Below, piece by piece: positions 29,139 through 39,650 of a DNA stretch of 64,000 nucleotides. Where the stretch lies: positions 62,001 through 126,000 of the forward strand of contig CAUYUJ010015018.1 in assembly GCA_963575745.1 (NCBI GenBank). The letters are read 5' to 3'. Every line of letters begins with the position of its first letter. The stretch's first letter is position 1. The stretch is from Prorocentrum cordatum (Eukaryota; Sar; Dinophyceae; Prorocentrales; Prorocentraceae). Both the position numbers and the translations under genes were made by a program. Below the pieces are notes generated by a model, which saw only the letters and a program-made list of their open reading frames with translations, made no database searches and was not told the DNA's origin.

Positions 29139-29577
29139 CTCCATGGCTGGCCGAATGCACAAGCCCAGCCCACGTCACGTGATGCCTCGGCATCGCCACA
29201 TCCCGCTCCGGAACTCATCAGCACGACCTTCCTCGATCGGGGGCCCTCAAACGGGGTGGTGACCACGCCGTGTGATGAGTCGGTGGGGATTCGGGGTCAC
29301 CGCACGATTTCGGGACTCGGGTCGTTCTCCGAGGACGTCTCGGGCGACTGGGGCATCCGAGGTCCCAAAACCGTGCGTTGACGGACCGTGCGGTGAGGTC
29401 TTGGGGGATCTCGAGGTCACCGCACGGTGTGTCACCGCACCGTTTCGGTACTCCAAACTCGAGCACCACCGCGTCTATGCCTCGATATGCCCCCCCCGTC
29501 TCCCCTTCAGAGGGCCACTCTCGTTGCCAGGGCCGCCAGCGGAGGGAAGGGCCGGCGCCAGAAGAGGGAATATAAGG
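29139..29577. other. spacer between the two inverted-repeat elements
   Basis: Contains several GTCACCGCACG words in both orientations (29310, 29383 reversed, 29416, 29430). No gene can be supported. Confidence 0.5.
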
Positions 29578-29748
29578 CTAGGGTTGAGTCGGGCATGTCC
29601 TTCTACAGGAGGGATATTGAAGAATAGTCAAAAGATAGTCTGGGGACCATTGTTCTGCTATGTTTGACTTTTTGGAATATGTTTGACTATGTGTTTGATG
29701 TTTGTTCCAGAATCCGCCTGTAGGAGGACGTGCCCGACCTAAGGCTAG
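29578..29748. mobile_element. non-autonomous inverted-repeat element 2
   Basis: 171 bp. The left end CTAGGGTTGAGTCGGGCATG then TCCTTCTACAGGAGG matches the reverse complement of 29707-29748. The ends are homologous to those of element 1, so the two belong to one family. The inside is AT-rich with repeated ATAGTC/TTTGACT words. Confidence 0.7.
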
Positions 29749-29781
29749 AGGATGAGACAATGCACGCGCACATGGATTTGA

Positions 29782-29967
29782 GGCGTTCCAGAAAGGGCCT
29801 CCTTCTCGAAGACCAGAAGGTGTTGACATGTCTTCCTCGTCAGAAGGCAGCAGAAGCTCGCGGAATCAAGACGCGGGCGGAAGCCGGCGGAAGCCGGCGG
29901 AAGTAAAAGATGCGCCCCCAGCGATGTCAGTTTTCGGGGGGGTCAGGATTTCTGGAACGCGCCAAGT
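29782..29967 (+). repeat. dispersed repeat family A, copy 2
   Basis: GGCGTTCCAGAAAGGGCC, a GTCTTCCTCGTC block, GGCGGAAGCCGGCGGAAG repeats, then GATGCGCCCCCAGCGATG and GGGGTCAGGATTTCTGGAA. Confidence 0.8.
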
Positions 29968-30112
29968 GCATTCCAACAGCCCCGTGGGAAGGCAATTACT
30001 GTCGCATCTGGAGCGGGCCGCGCTGACTGAAAGGATTGGGCCATGAAGTTTTGTCCACGACGGCGTGCAACAGTCGCGCTGTCCAGGGCTGGGGTCCGAT
30101 TGGGCAGGCTAT

Positions 30113-30560
30113 CGGAACACAAGCACACACATACACACATACACACATACATACATACATACATGCATACATGTATATACATACATACATACATGCATAT
30201 ACATACATACATACATATATACATACATACATACATACAGACATTCATACCTATACCATACACACATACATATACACATACACCTACACGTGCACATTCA
30301 CATACACGTACATCTATACATATACGTACACCTCCACACGTTACACCTATATATTGATGTACACCTACATATATATATACACAAACACATGCACCTACAC
30401 ATACACATACATGCATACATATACATGCATTCACACATGCATGCATTGCATACATACGTCTATGCATGCATACATACAGACATACATACACACATACATG
30501 CATGCATGCATACATAGACTTATCCATGCATACATACATATGTGCATACATACATATGCT
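30113..30560. repeat. CATA/CATG microsatellite
   Basis: Tetranucleotide ACAT repeats with CATG, TATA and CACA variants over nearly 450 bp. Frames through it give Tyr/Thr/His/Ile or Cys/Val/Met repeats and are not genes. Confidence 0.95.
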
Positions 30561-30764
30561 GGGCGTTCCAGCAATGGCCTTGCCTTCGATAGTCGAAGGA
30601 GTTGGCACCCCTTCCTCGGCGGAAGCTGGCGGAAGGGCGACGGAAGTTGGCGGGAGTACAGGGCTCCGTTGGCGGAAGACGTGCGGAAGCCTGCGGAAAT
30701 AACATATGATCTCCCTAAGAGATGGCAAGGATTTGGGTGTCAGGGTATATGGAATCGGCCACAT
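30561..30764 (+). repeat. dispersed repeat family A, copy 3
   Basis: GGGCGTTCCAGCAATGGCC, TTGCCTTCGATAGTCGAAGG, CTTCCTCGGCGGAAG, then AAGAGATGGCAAGGATTTGG and TCAGGGTATATGGAATCGGC. It is inserted between two CATA-type microsatellites. Confidence 0.82.
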
Positions 30765-30927
30765 ATATAAATACCAATGTACATCGATATCGATATACAG
30801 GTATGTATGCATACACATACAAACACACAGGCATACATACATACAGACATGCAAGCATACAAACATACAAACACACATACATCAATGTATGCATACATAC
30901 GTACATGCATGCATGTGTACACGTGCA

Positions 30928-30974
<47 letters not shown>

Positions 30975-31110
30975 ATTCATACATATTTGTATATATGCAT
31001 ACATATATACATATATGTATATATATACATATAAATGTATATGAATGTGTGTACATATGTATACACGCAAATGGTTCTGCATGTGCATACGTACGTGTGG
31101 GTATGTATGA
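30765..31110. repeat. CATA / TA / GT microsatellite
   Basis: CATA repeats, then a pure TA run (about 30932-30960) and GT run (30961-30974), then ATACATAT-type repeats. Confidence 0.94.
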
Positions 31111-31127
31111 AGATAGATGTATATCTC

Positions 31128-31165
31128 AAGTGTTTCGCCCCCTGCCGCTGGCCTTCCTATTACTA
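31128..31165 (+). repeat. dispersed repeat family C, partial copy
   Basis: GTTTCGCCCCCTGCCGCTGGCC matches the core of the copies at 28242 and 61114; the flanks do not match. Confidence 0.55.
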
Positions 31166-31224
31166 GTGCGGGCGGCTGCGCGGGTAGCGTCGTGGGTGCT
31201 TGCTCAGGCGGTTGGATTCAAAGG

Positions 31225-31765
31225 AGGACTAGAGGGAGGGCCTCTTGGGACCTTCTTAGGGCCTCTTGGGACCTTGGGGTCCTCTTTCGGGCCTCCTTGG
31301 GGCCTCTCGGGGGCCTCTTGGGGGCTTCGTGGGACCTTCTTGGGGCCCTTCGGGACCGTCCTAGGGCCGTTTTGGGCCGTCTGGGGCGCCTCTTGGGCCG
31401 TCTCGGGGCCCTCTTCGGCCGTCTTGAGGCCGTCTTGGGGGCCTCTTGGGCTGTCATGGGAGCTTCTAGAGCCGTCGTGGGGCGATCTTGGGAACCTCTT
31501 GGTCCGTTTCGGAGCGTCCGAAAGCCGAAATGGCGAGAAGGCCAAAAACATCCAAAAACGTCAGGAAAATCGTTGATGTTTGCTTCGTGGGGCCCTCTTG
31601 GGAGGCCTCTCGGAGGCCTCTTGGGACCATCTTGGGCCGTCTTCGTGGGACATCTTGGGGCCATCGTGGGCCGCCTTGGCCTCCTGAGACTCTCTTCGGA
31701 GCCTCTCTGGCCAATCTTCTAGGCCTCTCGGGCCGTTCTGGCCGCGCGGTGGCGTCGCCATGAGA
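31225..31765 (-). repeat. GGCC-rich repeat family D, reversed block
   Basis: Short units of GGGGCCTCTTGGG / GCCGTCTTGGG type. The reverse complement gives the CCAAGAGGGCC units of 54-60 kb. The reversed spacer element lies at about 31495-31590 (CGATTTTCC, TTTGG.GTT, CGGCTTTCGGACGCTCC on the minus strand). Confidence 0.88.
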
Positions 31766-32083
31766 ATCCTGGGGCGACCCGGAGCAGCTTGGATTTGAGG
31801 TTCACCCCCCCGTTGGATGTGTGGTGACGCAGCGAGGTCCCGTACCAGACAGTAAAGTAAACAGGAGACAGGAAACAGGACTGGAGAGACAAAAGGCCAA
31901 ACAACAAGAGACAACACATAACACATGACAACAGACCGCACACACCTTCGCAGCCTTGCGCCCCCGGAAGGGACCAGCGGATATGTTTGTATGCATCTGT
32001 ATATATATATATATGTATAGATACACACATGTGTATGTATTTCGGCGGTGCCCGGTGCGGAGCGACCCCCCCCCCCGGTAATC
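31766..32083. other. spacer with small TA/GT tract
   Basis: A TATATA/GTAT tract at 31995-32042. No gene was seen. Confidence 0.5.
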
Positions 32084-32790
32084 TCTCTTGGGGGGGTTCG
32101 AACTGGCGCCATTCCCGGTGCGAGCCTGCGCGAAACCCCCCGGTAAACACGACCTCCTCTGGTAGGCTGCACGAACCCCCCCGGTAAGGACGCAACCCCT
32201 CCGTAAGCGGCGCGCTCCCGGCACGCGCGAACCCCAGCCCCGACGCGCGAATCTTACCAGGACGGGCCAGAACACGGCGGCGGCATTGCATCCCAGGGCC
32301 GTGCCAGAACACGGCGGCACTGCTCTTCTCTACGCGGCCGTGCCGTCGACCCCCCACAGCGGCTCTTGGGAGTTGCGCCGCAGCCTCTCGTATTGTGGCC
32401 ACGAGCCACAATACGAGAGGCTGCGGCGGAACAGAGGCGAGCAGACGCGAATAGAGAACACAAGGCGAGCACACGCCACACTTCGACAGGGAGCCACCCT
32501 TCCCAACCGCCCCCCTGCCCCCCCCAACCCACCCCACTCCCACCCCCCCACTCCCACAGGGGGGGGGGGCCCAGGTAGACGCAGTGCGGCCTGCACGAAC
32601 CCCTCCCTGTAAAGCGACAGGGGAGGACCCAATGCGGCATGCACGAACCCCCCCGGTAAAGCGGCAAAGGGGGGGTGTTCTAAGCCGCTGGCGGCACCCA
32701 GTGCGGGCTGCACGAAACCCCCTTGTAGTGCACGAAACCCCCCGGTAGTGCTGGGGGGGGGGTTCGTGCCACGGCGCACCGCCAACATGT
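32084..32790 (-). repeat. irregular repeat of GCACGAAnCCCCCSGGTA motif
   Basis: The motif (G)CACGAAACCCCCC.GGTA or a close variant appears about eight times (for example 32130, 32170, 32592, 32642, 32710, 32730), once followed by its inverted copy (32730-32743 with 32753-32769). On the minus strand it encodes repeated TGGF.. or YRGGF-like peptides. Origin unknown. Confidence 0.6.
32376..32428. repeat. perfect 24-bp inverted repeat, 5-base loop
   Basis: 32376-32399 is the exact reverse complement of 32405-32428, with loop CACGA. The stem includes CTCTCGTATTGTGGC. It is the longest perfect hairpin stem noticed in the window. Confidence 0.96.
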
Positions 32791-32924
32791 ATGTGTGTGC
32801 GTGCCTCTGTAAATGTTCATGTGGATGTGTGTGTATACATATATATATATGTATTAGTTACACTGCGCGTATCACCACCAGCCCATTCAGCAACGCTGCC
32901 GATGAAAGCTGGTCGTCTTGAGGC
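32791..32924. other. spacer with short GT/TA tract
   Basis: GTGTGT/ATATAT words at 32788-32855, then ordinary sequence. Confidence 0.55.
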
Positions 32925-33215
32925 CCCCATCAGGGTCCTCTCGGGGCTCTCTCGGGGCCCTCTTGGGGCCCCCTTGGGGCTCGCTTGGGGAGTCTTGGGG
33001 CCCTCTTGGGGGCCTCTTGGGAGTCCTGGAGGGCCTCTTGAGGTCACTTTGGAAGCCAAGGGGGGGGGGGGGGGATTATCTAAGCCCCCCCTTGAGAACC
33101 ATCTTAACCGTCTCTGGGGGCCATTTGGGGGCGTTCTTGGGTCGCTATTGGGCGCTCTTGGGACCGTTTAGGGGGCCTCTTGGGCCCCTCTTGGGGCTCT
33201 CTCTGGCTATCTTGG
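32925..33215 (-). repeat. GGCC-rich repeat family D, reversed block
   Basis: GGGGCCCTCTTGGGGC-type units; a G run of 14 lies at 33060-33074. Confidence 0.82.
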
Positions 33216-34290
33216 GGGGGGAGGAGGGAGGGGAAAAAAGGAGTGAGGGAGCGGGAGAATGGATGGATACATGGAGGAGGGGAGGAAGAAAGGCAGGCAG
33301 CGAAGGTGGTGGAGGGATAGAGAGAGGGGAGGGAATATCCGTCGTAGTAAGTGGCCTCAACTGCCTAACCTGAGCAAGAGAAAGAGAAGAAGGCAGGAGC
33401 AGGGTGAGGGGGGGAGGGGAACGAAGGGGAGCTGAAGCGGGAGGGAGAAGGGAAGGAGGAAGCGGAGGGGAGGGCGGGATGGAGGGAAGGGCAAGGGAGG
33501 AAAGGATGGAGGGAGGGAAGGAGAAGGGAGGGAGCCGACGGCCGACCGCCGCTCGCCTCTGGGATCTTCTTTGGGTCGACGTTCAGCTGTTCCAGCAGGA
33601 GCAAGACGGATCGGATCAACCTTTGGGCGACGCTGGCGAGGTGCTGGTGCCCTCCTATTTTCCGCGTTGCTCGAGCATGTCGCAGTCTTCTGCGTCGCGC
33701 ACGGCCAGTTGCGCCTGGTCTGGGCTGGTCGTTGGCTCTCAAGTTGTAGGTTTCGTGGCTTGCCTGGCTGCACAACTAGAACGCCGCTTGTCCTCTTGGC
33801 ACTCTTGCCTCGCTGTTTCTTGCTAGGCGGCGGGGTGCTCGGGGGGCTTGTCGCTTTCTGGTGGTTCCGCGGTGGTGCCAGCAGGACTTGCAGTCGTGGC
33901 CTGGTGGCCGCCCTGTCCTGGAGCGATGGCGAGGCGCTGGCGCCTGGCCCACCTGGCGGTGACCCCGCCGCGGGCCCCTTCCGCCACCATGTGAGACGAT
34001 AGTTCCAGCCGGCCCCTCGCAGTGCCCTTTGATGGAAGTGGGTACAGTTGCGATGTGCGTTCTCGTGGCGCTCTGGGGCTCGATGCCCGCGACGCGGTAT
34101 GTGGCGTTGGGGCGAGCGCGGACGGCGCCGCAGGCGTTGTGCCCTTGGGAGGCCGCGCGTGCTTCTTGGGGCGCGTTCTGGCGGCCGTCTGGGCACCGCA
34201 CCGCCGCGCAATCATTGGGGCGGCCCCTCGGCGCCGCGGTAGCTGATATCGACCTGGATGCCCCCCCCCGTCTCGACGCGGATAGGACCA
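33216..34290. other. spacer, no supported gene
   Basis: Purine-rich with GGGAGG/GAAGG words to about 33540, then GC-rich sequence. A 284-codon minus-strand frame crosses it, but its composition (Arg/Pro/Ser) looks like bias rather than a protein. Confidence 0.45.
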
Positions 34291-34958
34291 TCACGCGTCC
34301 GCCAGTTTGATGCCAAAGGTGGCCGTCAGCATGCGTTTACCCGCGTTCGCTCCGCGTCGCCCCAGGAGTTGCATGGGCTCTGGGGTTTGGGCGGCGCGGA
34401 AATAGTAGGTAAAGATGGCCGTGAAGGCGTCTGTGAGGTCGCCATCCAGGCGTTGCTTCGCGCTGTCGCGCTCAACTAACTTGTGGCGCTCTTTGGCCTT
34501 CTGCTGAGCCGTGCCTGCATCGCCTGGCATGCGGTTTCCGTTGATGGGGGCGACACCTAAGAGTTGGCTTCAATGGCATCGGTCTCGCAAATGGCGCCGC
34601 GGATCCAGGTGACGACGTCGGCTGGGTCGAGGATGACCTGCACGGTTTGGAAGCAGGTGATCTCGTTGCTTCCCAGTTGGCGGATGGTCCCGTTTGTGTG
34701 ACCAGCGTGGGTTTGGTCGTTTTTGCCGTCCATCGGGGGACAGGCATGCGGGTATCTGTCCTTGGGTAGTTGAAGTTGATCGGTCCCAGGAAAAGCTAGT
34801 TGATCAGAATCAGACTCCGAGCCGCCAGCATCTCCAAGCGAGGCGGGGGGGCGGCACACTCGACGCCGCGGCGTTCCGCCGCAACGCCGTCGACACTCTG
34901 CGCAGAGTGAGCACAGGATCTGGATCGGGAGGACAAGCAACTGCCTCCAAGCTAGCAC
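34291..34958 (-). pseudogene. minus-strand coding-like fragments, unassigned
   Basis: Two adjoining minus-strand frames have balanced, protein-like content. 34958 to 34557 contains QLGSNEITCFQTVQVILDPA and VVTWIRGAICETDAIEANS. 34530 to 34291 contains ERHKLVERDSAKQRLDGDLT and AFTAIFTYYFRAAQTPEPMQ. They are in different frames, 26 bp apart, so an intron or frameshift would be needed to join them. No family was recognised. Confidence 0.35.
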
Positions 34959-35009
34959 CAGGATTTAGGCCTCGAGCGAGAGACGACACAACTAGATATT
35001 CATCGATGG

Positions 35010-36312
35010 TCAAGGCCTTGTCCCTCTGATGTTGACCGCAGTGATCTTCTTGAGATTTGTCAGACCGTATCGGCTGGGAGCAACTCGACACGCGTGAGCA
35101 AAAATGCTCTTCACCAGCACATCCTCATTCAGGCAGGCACTACAACGTGAGCACTGAAAACAGTCGGGCCTTTTGGAAACATGAGCGAGGACAGGCGTGT
35201 GCCCGTTCTGTTCGGCCGAGTCCATGTCGAACTCACATAGTCCTGAGCATCTGGCAGGACCAGGTTTCACGGCGGACTTGGACCCAAGGCGACAAACAGT
35301 GCAACGCCAAACATTACCGAAACATTGCCACCACTGCTACAAAATCGAAGAGGTATCTCTCGGGGCAGGCGGAAGGGCCACGGCGTCGACACCTGACAAA
35401 TCGAGACGCGGCCACTTCGGCAAAAGTTCCGCCGTTAACTTGCGTACTGCCTCCGAGTTACGAACCAGCATATCCACCACGCCGTGGTCTTCCTTCGAGC
35501 CACGGGGGTGGAGTAAAGCCGCAGCCGTGGCTGCTTGATCAGCATGGCTGTTACCTCTGCGCTGGAACCTTTGCCCAGCAGATAAGCCAGGTTCCTCCAC
35601 CGAGAGGTGCGCACGCACCATTGGTGAGCGACTTCCGGTGGCCCACAGAGTTTACATACATCAACAAACACTTGCACCCTTACGCTTGTACGAGAGACGC
35701 TGCGACGGAGGCACACTGTGGCAGCTGACCACGGCAGGACAATCTGAGCACACATGGCTACCGTCTACCGCCTGCAAAGCACACATGACAAGCAGCGTTC
35801 ACGTACATAAGAATCCCTGCATACTTACGCTTGTACGAGAGACGCTGCGACGGAGGCAGGCTGTGGTGGCTGAACACGGCAGGACAGTCTGAGCACACAT
35901 GGCTATCACCTACCGCTTGCAAAGCACACGTGCCAAAGGCTGAGCACTCAGCAAGGTGGCGCATTGGACCGACAACAGCGCAGAGCAGTTTGCACCTCAG
36001 CATCCTGGCACACACATTCCAGCCAGACCTCCCGAGGTCCAAAACCGCGCGCTTGAAGAACAACCCATCGACAAACAAGTTCCCTTGCTAGTACCCAGAC
36101 TCCCCTTTTAGATGCCCCGACGATTGAACCTCCTGATGCCCACTCGAGCACGGCGGGGGCCAGAACAGTTCAAGGTGATCAAAGATGCCACGCGTTAAGA
36201 CAATGAGCTCGGTGGGGAGAGACTGCCAACCGACTCGGCGGAGCCATGGCGCGTGGGCGGAAAGAGGGATATGTGACACGCATCGGTTCCTTGTCTTTGA
36301 TACGGTTACCAT
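35010..36312 (-). pseudogene. Cys-rich zinc-finger-like region, minus strand
   Basis: Read leftwards from 36312, one frame is open to 35758 apart from a TAG near 36090. It contains ELIVLTRGIFDHLELFWPPP, then GNLFVDGLFFKRAVLDLGRS, then VCSDCPAVFSHHSLPPSQRL and ACHVCFAGG, a CX2C...H arrangement like a C2H2 finger. Further left (35270-35010) another frame has CFQCSRCSACLNEDVLVK. The style resembles the Cys-rich C-terminus of dinoflagellate non-LTR retrotransposon proteins as I remember them; this is unverified. No reverse transcriptase is visible nearby. Frames are broken. Confidence 0.4.
35654..35943. repeat. 145-bp two-copy tandem duplication
   Basis: CTTACGCTTGTACGAGAGAC begins the best-matched block at 35679 and again at 35824; similarity continues through GGCAGGACARTCTGAGCACA to GCAAAGCACAC. 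The duplicated unit covers the finger-like peptide on the minus strand. Confidence 0.85.
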
Positions 36313-36943
36313 ATCACCTGGCTGGAGGGCGCGAAAGGTTGCGTGTCTTGGTTAAGGTATGAGCGCCCAGCGTTCTCGATCGGACCGATATTGGAGAGAG
36401 AGGGAGAGAGGGAAAGGGAGCCAACCAATGTCACACGTCCTCCTCCTACTCCTCCTCCTCCTCATCCTCATCCTCATCCTCATGCTCCTCCCCCCTGCTC
36501 CGCCTTATCCTCGCCCTCCTTTCACATGCTCCTCATGTTTCCGCTCCTCTGTGCCCTCTTGCTCCTTCCCTCCTGCTCCTTCGCGTCCTCTCCCGGCAGG
36601 TCTCGCGACAACAGGCGGACGCGGCCACCGCGCTCGACGGCTGCGCGGGCAAGGTCGGGGGAGGGCATCCACCCCCGTAAGGGTTCCACGGACCCCGCAC
36701 ACAATGAAATACGAGCCTGGGAGAGGACCCATGGCAGATGAGGAGAAGCAGAAGGGCGAGCAAAAGGACGCGTATGAGAGGACGAGCGAAAGCAAGGACA
36801 GGGAGGGCAGGAAGGGAGAATAATATGAGGAATCCACACTGAGAGTCCCTCAACCTCCTCAGCCTCACGGTCCGCATACTCATCCTTGTGCTCCTTTGGA
36901 TTGTCCTCCCCTCTTCATCTCCGTATTTCCCATGGCCTTCGTC
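36313..36943. other. spacer with TCC and TCA tracts
   Basis: TCC/TCA triplets at 36439-36490, then Arg/Lys-rich frames from purine bias. No gene can be supported. Confidence 0.5.
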
Positions 36944-37095
36944 CGCCTCCTCCTCCTCCTCTTCCTCCTCCTCCTCCTCTTCCTCCTCCTCCCCCTCCTC
37001 CTCCGACTCCGACTCCGACTCCGACTCCGACTCTTCTTCTTCTTCCTCCTCCTCCTTCTCCTCCTCCTCTTCCTCCTCTTCGTCCTCCTCAAGTT
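36944..37095. repeat. TCC microsatellite with GACTCC hexamers
   Basis: TCC/TTC triplets with a block of five CGACTC hexamers at 37003-37032. Confidence 0.93.
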
Positions 37096-37743
37096 CCGCA
37101 CCCGCGCTGGCCCCCCCTTTTTCTCGGAACCTTCATCCGCATGAGCTCGGGCCGTGATTGGGCCAGCCACGCCCGCGGAGCGGTGATGGCCGCAAGTGTG
37201 CCCCCCCGCGTCCGTCGGGGGCAGGCGAGCGCGCTCTGTGCTCCTGCTGCAGGCGTTGCTGTTGTTGGGCGGAAGGGGGGTGCTCAGGCGTGCGAGGCGG
37301 CATGCACCTTCACCAGTGTCTGGAGTCCACAGAGCACGTATTTGCAGTGCTGCTAGACTGGACCACGTGTTTGGTGCATTACGAGGAATAGGTCTCCTGG
37401 GTTTCCCAGACACCTGTGTACGACAATGGTGGCAATATCTTCATCATCGAGTACACCGTACCACCACGTGTTCCATTTCGGTTGAGAGAGGGCCAGACTG
37501 GTCGACAAGAGTTGTGGGTGTTCGCTGTTCTTCTCGAAGCGATGTTGGCCCGAACGTGATTTGGAAATTGACCAATTCCCCCGTGGGGTTGCGGGGCTGT
37601 GGAGGCATCGCGCGCATCGCATCGGGCCCGCCGGTGATCGCAACATGTACGATGTACGTTCCTCTGAGGCCATTGACCAAGGGCGATGCAGCAATACGGC
37701 GTGATACAAGCAAGGCTTGATTACGTGAGCAAGGGATCAGCCC
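37096..37743. other. spacer, no supported gene
   Basis: Mixed sequence; open frames without recognisable content. Confidence 0.4.
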
Positions 37744-38487
37744 GTGCACGCCCCGCAGAGATTCACACCAGTGCTGCCCATGGATCTAGATGAGCGGTTG
37801 CATAGCGCAGACATGTTGGCGACCAACACGACAACACAGGCGGGACACTTGTTTCGCCATGTGAGGCTCGTGGCCGCAGATCGACTACATGCGCACGCAG
37901 GTTTGCTTGTGATGTGGGTGAAAGCTTGGCGCAGGACGGCCGAGACGGCACGCCATGCTTCGCTGGCGACGAAGTTGCAAGTCGTGGCCCCAGCCAACCA
38001 ACTACCGTTGAAAGAGCGCTGGGCCGCCCGAGGTAGTCTTGGGGCGGTGCTTGACGGCACGGGAAGGGAGGAGTTCCTAGTCAACTTGCAGGACGCCTTT
38101 GCGGAAACCAAGCCGTCATTGGACACCTTAGAAAACTGAGAAGCCACCACAGGGCGAGCAACTTCGATCATGACTATGATTCGCAAACCCGTTTTCTCGC
38201 GTTTTCCCCAAGCAACCGCGAAGCCAGAATTCGAGAATAAGCTGGGCGAAAGCAAGTTGCAGCCGTTAAAAGAACGCAAGCCTCTTCTCTCCCAGGCCCC
38301 AGCGTCGGAGGAGGAAGCAGCAGCAGATGAACTGCAGTCGAACGCAAAAAAGCTGCGCGATGCAGTTCGGAACGACGCACGCGCACTTACGAGTTGGAGA
38401 CGACGAAGACATCGTGAGCGCCAGGCGTTCACGGCACAATGGCCCCCCGCCCGGCAAGACCGCCCGCGCGGACTCGCACTGGCGTAA
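37744..38487 (+). pseudogene. coding-like frame with one TGA, unassigned
   Basis: The forward frame is open from 37744 to 38487 except TGA at 38137-38139. The first 131 codons look like a helical protein (AADRLHAHAGLLVMWVKAWR; GREEFLVNLQDAFAETKPSL). The second part is charged (KPEFENKLGESKLQPLKERK; ASEEEAAADELQSNAKKLRD). A 308-codon minus-strand frame overlaps but is Ser/Ala/Arg-rich and less protein-like. No family was recognised. The TGA may be a mutation or mark an intron edge. Confidence 0.4.
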
Positions 38488-38726
38488 AGAACCGCAGCTA
38501 TAAAGCGCTTGCAGCCTGCAACCTGACCACGCGGGAATGGGGTGCATTTCTTGGAGGAGACTCTCGCGAGGGAGGCCGCTGCTGGCACCGCGGTGCCGCC
38601 CCCCCTTTCCACTGCAACCAGTCCGAGGGGCGCGTGAACGACCCGCGGGGCACCGGCGAGCACGCGACCCCCGACAGCTAGTAGAACAGCGAGGACGTCG
38701 CGAAGAGGGGCGCGGAGAAGTTCAAG

Positions 38727-38883
38727 ATGACCATAAAGGCCCCGAGGCGCACCAAGATCGGCAAGCTCGCTCCTTCCCAGCCGGTGCCGTCGGAGATCCT
38801 GACGGCGGCGGCGGACCCAACCTGGTCGAGTAGCCCCCAGCCGCGGGCCGCGGGAAGAAAAGCCGCGGGGAGTCGGAGTTAGA
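38727..38883 (+). pseudogene. short coding-like piece, unassigned
   Basis: From ATG 38727 the frame reads MTIKAPRRTKIGKLAPSQPV then PSEILTAAADPTWSSS before a stop. G/C-ending codons and balanced content suggest an exon fragment, but it is short. Confidence 0.25.
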
Positions 38884-38939
38884 CCAGAGGTAGCACTCGA
38901 AAATGAATTTCGCCATCAAGATTTCGCCATCAAGACCCC

Positions 38940-39650
38940 GGCGCTCGGCTGCAACTTCGACGCCCTGAGCGGCGCGAGGCAGCGCGCGACATCGGATCTT
39001 GTGCTTGGCCTTGCACCCTCGCCGCGCGCGCCGCCCGCCCGCCCGCCCCCCCCCCCCCCCCTCCCTGGCCGCCTCGCGTTTGACAGAAGGAACAGCAGAG
39101 AGGGGGCGGCGGGCAGGGGGCCCGCGCGCCCGACGCGCCCGCGCCAGCGCGCGGCGATTAGTGGAGGCATGCTGCGAGGAGGCATTTTCCGCCCACCGCC
39201 GCGGGCCACCGCGGCGCGATGGCGGCGACGCGAACGCCTCGCGATGGCCGCCCGCATCGCCGCCCGGAGGGGCAGCCGCCCAGGGAAGACAGCGCCCCGC
39301 ATGTCGCGCGACGCCGCCGACGAGTCTGGCCGCGGGCGCAAGTCGGACACGGCGGAGGGCGCGCGCGAAGGATTGGAAGCTGACGAGGGGGCGGAGGACG
39401 CAGACGTGTCTTTTGTGGCAGACATCTCCTTGCAGCGACGGCTCGCCCCAAGCGTCGCCGCGCCCGCAGCCGAGGGCGAGATTGCAGTTCGAAGCGGGCC
39501 GGAAGGATTCGTGGGCGACGCGTCGGAACCTGAAATATTCACGCACAATTATCACATCGCAGTCCAGAAGCGGGCTACAGTGGCGCAACATGCCGGCCCA
39601 GGTGCCACGCATATTCGCACGGACCAGCTCCCGGGGGCCGAGCGATCGAC
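38940..39650 (+). CDS. coding-like frame, Ala/Arg-rich then acidic, unassigned
   Basis: Around 38937-39040 a frame reads TPALGCNFDALSGARQ then a Pro-rich run over a C tract (39046-39062). The same frame, with a Met at 39244, continues into acidic, balanced sequence (EGLEADEGAEDADVSFVADI; EIFTHNYHIAVQKRA) up to about 39640. An overlapping 328-codon frame is Arg/Pro-rich and looks like a shadow. Possible later exon: a frame from 39651 begins SGCFMDDASKTRLLDNVKAP. No known domain; strand and start are uncertain. Confidence 0.38.

Noticed and set aside
30036-31056. Long Tyr/Thr/His and Cys/Val/Met frames
   Set aside because: Readings of CATA/TA/GT microsatellites.
32080-32110. tRNA B-box-like GGTTCGAAC
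   Set aside because: No acceptor stem, anticodon arm or A box can be folded around it. No tRNA or rRNA gene was found anywhere.
37737-38663. 308-codon minus-strand frame
   Set aside because: Ser/Ala/Arg-rich without structure; the overlapping forward frame has better codon pattern and helical content.
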